Source: Nereocystis luetkeana
Lineage: Eukaryota > Sar > Phaeophyceae > Laminariales > Laminariaceae
Reading direction: 5' to 3'
NCBI GenBank assembly: GCA_031213475.1
Contig: JARUPZ010000019.1
Location: forward strand, 5,803,357 to 5,867,356
Length of the DNA stretch: 64,000 nt
Below are positions 59,545 to 64,000 of the stretch, one piece after another. Under the pieces are notes generated by a model. It was not told where the DNA came from and searched no databases. It was given only the letters and a program-made list of their open reading frames with translations. The position numbers were made by a program, and so were the translations under genes. Every line of letters begins with the position of its first letter. Position 1 is the first letter of the stretch.

Positions 59545-59642
59545 TATCCCTATTAGAACTGCAGTCTCATTTTGGGGACAAACCACATGAAAAATTTCAA
59601 GTAGTTTGTGCCCACAACGGGAATGAATGCGGTTTCAAAGCT
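59545..59642. mobile_element. MITE-B copy n (diverged)
   Basis: CCCTATTAGAACTGCAGTC at the left and TGCGGTTTCAAAGCTC at the right, with the loop TTTCAAGTAGTTTGTGCCC. Confidence 0.75.
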
Positions 59643-60442
59643 CACCACATTTCCACCTTCGAAGTTCGTGTGAAGTGCGTATCGTTGTTGTGTGTGTGTG
59701 TTTTTTTTGTTTGCGTTGCTCCCGTTGCAATGCGTAGCAGAACGAGCTGCTGCTGTTGCTGCTGCTACATACCTCAGCCGCGTGAGCACGTTGACCCGGC
59801 CTGACTGACCCCCGAGAGCATCGGCTGCGCTGGGAGATAGCCTAACTCAAACTGATCTTAGGTAAAGAGAGCGCCAGAGCGGGAAGAAAGTACGGTATCC
59901 TTGAAACTGTCGACTTGAAAAATCTACGGAGATCTGCGGTGTAGACCACTCTATAATTAAGGTCGCTTTTTCGCGCCGCACAGCAGTAGTGACAGAGGAA
60001 AGGGGGGCGGCTTTTTTCGGGGGGGGGGGGGGGGGGTCGCTTTGCGGTGTATCGGCAGCAGGTGGGGGGGGGGGGGTTCTTCCACGATTGCAGCATCGAC
60101 ACACGGAATTGAAAACACAAATACGTGTACTTGGTTCGCGTGGTCGTTCGTGTGTGTTTTCACCATTAGTAAACGTTAAATAGATGCGGTGCACAGCAGT
60201 CAACACGTGACAAACCGAACGTTGTTTTATACCACTCTGCTCGGGAGAAATAACCCCGTTTGATCGTACAGAGTTGTGTTGGATGGCTTGAAGTCGCCAG
60301 CGAGGTATTTAGTTGGCTATATATATAGGTTATATGGTTAAGTTGCAGCGGTGCCAACTATCCCACTAGTTGGGTTCCTTGTTCGTGGAAGGCTTCTTGC
60401 TACGGAGTGTGCACATTTCCCCGTAAGACCACTTGCCCAGAA

Positions 60443-60513
60443 AGGGGGAGGGAGAGAGAGAGAGAGAGAAGAGAGAGAAGGAGAGAGACTGAGAGAGAGA
60501 GAGAGAGAGAGAA
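60443..60513. repeat. GA-rich microsatellite
   Basis: Two GA runs separated by AAGGAGAGAGACT. Confidence 0.93.
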
Positions 60514-60949
60514 TTGTTTGTAAAATGAAGCTGAATAGCAGCCCAGTCGATTGCGCAACTATACCCACTCACAGCCCTACCGTTTGATGCTCACCCATCA
60601 GAGTCCAAACGGGGCATACATTTCCGGCCAAGAGTGTTAGTAAGCTACGACTAATACGCAAGTCTTGGAAAATACCAAACAATTTGTGTGCCGAGCCTCT
60701 TGCCTTCGACGCGCCGCGTGACTGGTCTCCCCCCTCTACCCTTTTTTGTTATTGTTTTGCCTTTCGCGGGGGGGGGGGAAAGAGCCCCCAAATGCGTGTT
60801 TGTTTCAAAGCCCCAGCTTTCTCCTCCTTGTCGAGCTCTAAACAGATGAGCCGATACACGTTTGATACGGTGGTAATTGAATATACAATCAAGTTTGCGC
60901 AGCACCCACACCGCCGACAAAAAAAAAAAAAAAACGCCGGCCGGCCGGC

Positions 60950-61049
60950 NNNNNNNNNNNNNNNNNNNNNNNNNNNNNNNNNNNNNNNNNNNNNNNNNNN
61001 NNNNNNNNNNNNNNNNNNNNNNNNNNNNNNNNNNNNNNNNNNNNNNNNN
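60950..61049. other. Assembly gap (100 N)
   Basis: Exactly 100 N, the usual placeholder for a gap of unknown size. The left flank is an A run followed by CCGGCCGGC. Order and distance across it are not proven by the sequence. Confidence 0.99.
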
Positions 61050-61794
61050 GATCTGTCTTCCGACATGTGAAAGTATTACTGTAGTTAGGGTGTCCAGCGA
61101 TATTAGGTAAATCCTCAGATTAGGAGCCCCCCATCGGCCACATTTTTTTTTTTCCCCTCCAAAAAGTGCCACGACCAGTGTTGTTGAGAACCGGTAACCG
61201 ATAAGACGTTTTTTTTCGGTATTTTTTGTTTTAATAACGGTTTTTCAAGACCGGAAACCGCTTTTTCAAAGATCACATATTATCGGTTTATTTGCCAACA
61301 CAAAAGTTTGTCCGAAACTGACCGATATTTTTCGGTTTTTCACCGGAAAACCGTTCGGTTTCGGCTTCGCTTCGGTTTGCTTTATATTTTTATAAACCGA
61401 AACGGAAACCGACTTTTTCGGAAAAAAAAACGAAAACCGATCGAGGCCATTTCCATTTTCGATTCCCAATGCTGGCTACGACATACCGCTATCCTGGCAC
61501 GCGTAAATTCCGAAAAAAAAAAAAAAAAAAAAAAAACATACCAAGGGGGGGGGGACAAAAAAAAGAAGAAATCTGGGCAATTATAAATATATATGGTATG
61601 AACCCCATTCTGTACATACTTGCCGGGTTGACATTGATCCACATTCCACCTACCAGCCATTGGTGTTGGGCCAGGCGGTAGTCATTCTGCGGCCAGTATA
61701 AAAGAGAGAGCGTCCCTTTCAAGGTCTTAAGATAGGGAGAGGTCTCCGTTTTGTCACGAAAAAAAAATGACCTTGAGAAAACGTTCACACGTCT

Positions 61795-61945
61795 GACAGA
61801 TCAGATGGATCATCTACAGATCAGACAGATCATCTGCAGATGGATCGTCTAGATCATAGGCCTGCCGTTTGGATCTGCCGTTTGGATCTGCCGTTTGGAT
61901 CTGCAAAGCACAGATAAGATACACCCAGGAAACATGTGCCAGGAG
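61795..61945 (+). repeat. R5 repeat with triplicated 14-bp word
   Basis: CAGATCATCTGCAGATGGATC, then three tandem TTTGGATCTGCCG units and ACACCCAGGAAACATGTGCC. Confidence 0.72.
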
Positions 61946-62284
61946 ACCATGCACCTTGTGGAAGACATCTCATAGAAGTTTGCAAATAGTCGCGCGAACG
62001 TCTGATGTATTTTGACTGGCCGATGGTGTGATTCGTGTAGCTTCAAACCCACCACTATATCTCGGAGATAGACATCGCATATCTCTCCCAGATGGAAATG
62101 GTTTTCCTGGTAGTTATTTGGTGGACGACTTCGAAGGGTCCGGGAAGGCGATGCGAAGCGCTCTACCTCGCACTTACATATACTTCACGATGGACTTCGG
62201 CACGGAAAACATGTATTGATACCGTCGTACACTTTTTCTACTTCTCCTCCCCTCACCCTGCACGGCTTCCACTGGGCAACAAGA

Positions 62285-62385
62285 GCTGTACATCATACAG
62301 ATCATACAGGTCAGGGACATCTCTCGCCTGAAATATCTAGATCACTAGTTAGGTGGGGATGATCTGCAGATGATCTGTCTGATGT
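62285..62385 (+). repeat. R5 repeat fragment
   Basis: GTACATCATACAGATCATAC and GATGATCTGCAGATGATCTG, the latter palindromic. Confidence 0.6.
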
Positions 62386-63435
62386 GTACCGTAGTGTAAA
62401 AGTTGTGCGCGCGAACCGGGTGGAGACTTCTCCATCGGTCACAGAATAGGCCCGAAAGATAACGAGCAAAATTATTTTCGCTAGCAAGAACACCAATGTT
62501 TCCGAGGTTTTCTTCTTTCGGAAAGATATGAGTGATCGATGTGAAGATCATGCTGCACATTGTCGGATGGCCAGGGAAATAGTAGTAATAAATGACACTG
62601 CGAAACACGCCTATTAATAACACGCACAAAACTGCCCACTGGTGTGCTTACTGCATACTGGTACGTGGCAACGTGGTATCTCTGTGGTGTAGCTTTGTGA
62701 CCACAGAACTTGTATCTCTTCTAGGATTGAAGAATCGGCACGGACACTAGTTGTGCTGGATGTCGACGGGTAGAAAGAACGGTTTAACGTGAAGAACACA
62801 CACACACACACACAAACGCCACACCAAAGAGAGGCTTGACAAAAAAAACAAGGGACTGTGAAAATATGACTGCGTAAACAACAAACAAAATAAATGAGTC
62901 TGCAAAGAAAGGGCTGTTGTTTTCTTGTCGCCACACGTCAATGAGGAGCGTGCCGAGCGTTCAAGCACCAAACAAATTCGAAGGCCACCGTAAAAAAACA
63001 TACTGGCTATACACACAGTAGTTCCTTATTTAGTGGCCCGTCATCTGCCAGAAAAACGTCGGACCCATTTCCTCCCTCCCCCCAAAAACAAACAAAAACT
63101 ACCCCCCTTCCCCCCCCTCCCCCCCCCCCCCCCCGCCTTCTCCCTCCCCCCCTCCCCTAATCCCTTCCCCCCCAGGAATAGATGGGTTGGGTTGGCGTCG
63201 GTTGGCAACGACACTGCAAAACATACCGCTCACTACTTGAGCTAGACAACTAGGATACCGTTTTTTTTGTTTTGGGGGGGGGGGGGGGGGGGTCGGTCAC
63301 AGCTGGTTGTCGAGTTAAATCGTTAGTGCGAGGTAAAAAACCTTTACTCCGCACAACAAGCGGAGTGATCGTATCACGTAGCGTTCAAGGTAAGGCACCC
63401 AAGAGGCAGTTACACAGCACTCCCATTGCTGTCTC

Positions 63436-63720
63436 TAGAAGTGCCTACACCGGAAATCAAATCAACTCATCGAAGTTGTCACCCATATGCAAGTCCGCCT
63501 CACAAGCGGTTCTTAGTAGTAGGATGCAACTCACCCTTCACGCGACTCGCCGGACACCTCACGGCGCATCGCGCTTGGTGCAAGCAAATGTCTGCCTGGT
63601 CGGTGAAAACCCGACATTCTCCGTCCCGACATTGTAGGGATGCGAGGGTCTACGGCCGGCCATACAACTACGGCCATGCATGGGATCGAGCACATACCTC
63701 CTACCGAGTACACCCCCCTC
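63436..63720 (+). repeat. R3 dispersed repeat, full length
   Basis: Close match to 16276-16562 over its whole length, ending in ACCGAGTACACCCCCC and a C-rich tail. Confidence 0.88.
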
Positions 63721-63824
63721 CCCCCCTCCCCTAATCCTAACCCCCTCCCCGCAGCCGCATTCACCGCTGCTCACCATGCGGGGGCTTGTGTACTTCCAGG
63801 TGTAGACACCGACACGGTACGAGA

Positions 63825-63880
63825 TTCCTCCTCCTCCTCCTCCTCGTCCCTCCTCCTCCTCGTTCCTCCTCCTCCTTCCG
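63825..63880. repeat. CTC microsatellite
   Basis: CCTCCTCCT units with interruptions. Confidence 0.9.
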
Positions 63881-64000
63881 CCTGATATCCCCTCAATATA
63901 CCCAGAGAACAGGAGGCGAAACAGCGTGCGCGGGGTAATTGCTGACCGTGGATAGTGAGTAGGTACGGGTGGTTGGAGCACGCGACCGGGGAGGGGAGGT

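Larger units (their letters stand above)
55523..64000. other. Downstream region, no gene recognised
   Basis: Contents: CTG repeat (55639), R4 (56285), R3 (56768, 63436), R5 (57045, 61795, 62285), a short TTAGGG-like run (57362), an AT palindrome (58180), a cluster of MITE-B copies (58273-59642) with one MITE-A, poly-G and GA tracts (60018, 60443), the assembly gap, and a T-rich tract of words related to GGTTTTCCGGT (61180-61450). Small open frames such as 62028-62219 have no recognisable domain. Confidence 0.6.

Noticed and set aside
60651..61172. Open frames running through the N block
   Set aside because: They cross unknown sequence and carry no information.

Overview
This is a gene-poor, repeat-rich piece of a eukaryotic nuclear genome. 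Coding exons that I can defend add up to about 2.9 kb of 64 kb. A bZIP DNA-binding region fused directly to a PAS domain is an architecture known mainly from stramenopiles (diatoms, brown algae, oomycetes). I therefore infer a stramenopile, probably photosynthetic, with a large intron-rich genome. The species cannot be named from the sequence. A run of 100 N at 60950-61049 marks a scaffold join.

Three protein genes can be assembled by joining exons at GT/AG borders that keep phase. (1) A bZIP-PAS transcription factor on + (7802-17301, 3 exons, 238 aa). (2) A YVH1/DUSP12-type dual-specificity phosphatase with a C-terminal zinc domain on - (28885-42065, 2 exons, 517 aa). (3) A TMEM220-like four-helix membrane protein on + (42417-55522, 5 exons, 213 aa). 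Genes 2 and 3 are head to head, with start codons 351 bp apart. Each gene carries one giant intron: 7.9, 11.6 and 9.9 kb.

The rest is layered repeats. MITE-A (about 110 bp, ends TATTACGGGGG, probable TA target) has 13 copies. MITE-B (about 97 bp, almost fully palindromic, TTAA borders) has 14 complete or partial copies. A GC-rich 0.8-kb inverted-repeat element is present in two of the giant introns. A 6.5-kb segment bounded by a perfect 24-bp inverted repeat, with arrays of a CCTCCAGAGG-like motif near both ends, lies inside intron 1 of the TMEM220-like gene. Other families are C-tract-tailed repeats (R3, R4), an ATCATCTACAGAT-rich family (R5), a family starting TTTGGTACTTTGACCCC (R6), GGGTC minisatellites, and many poly-C/poly-G and simple repeats.

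The most unusual signal is a 9-mer, TACCAGGTA (complement TACCTGGTA). I count 41 exact copies by eye, where about 0.5 is expected by chance. In MITE-A the same internal site is found with the motif in some copies and without it in others, and in both orientations. This suggests a recurrent 7-bp insertion, CCWGGTA, at TA. I know of no described element of that kind.
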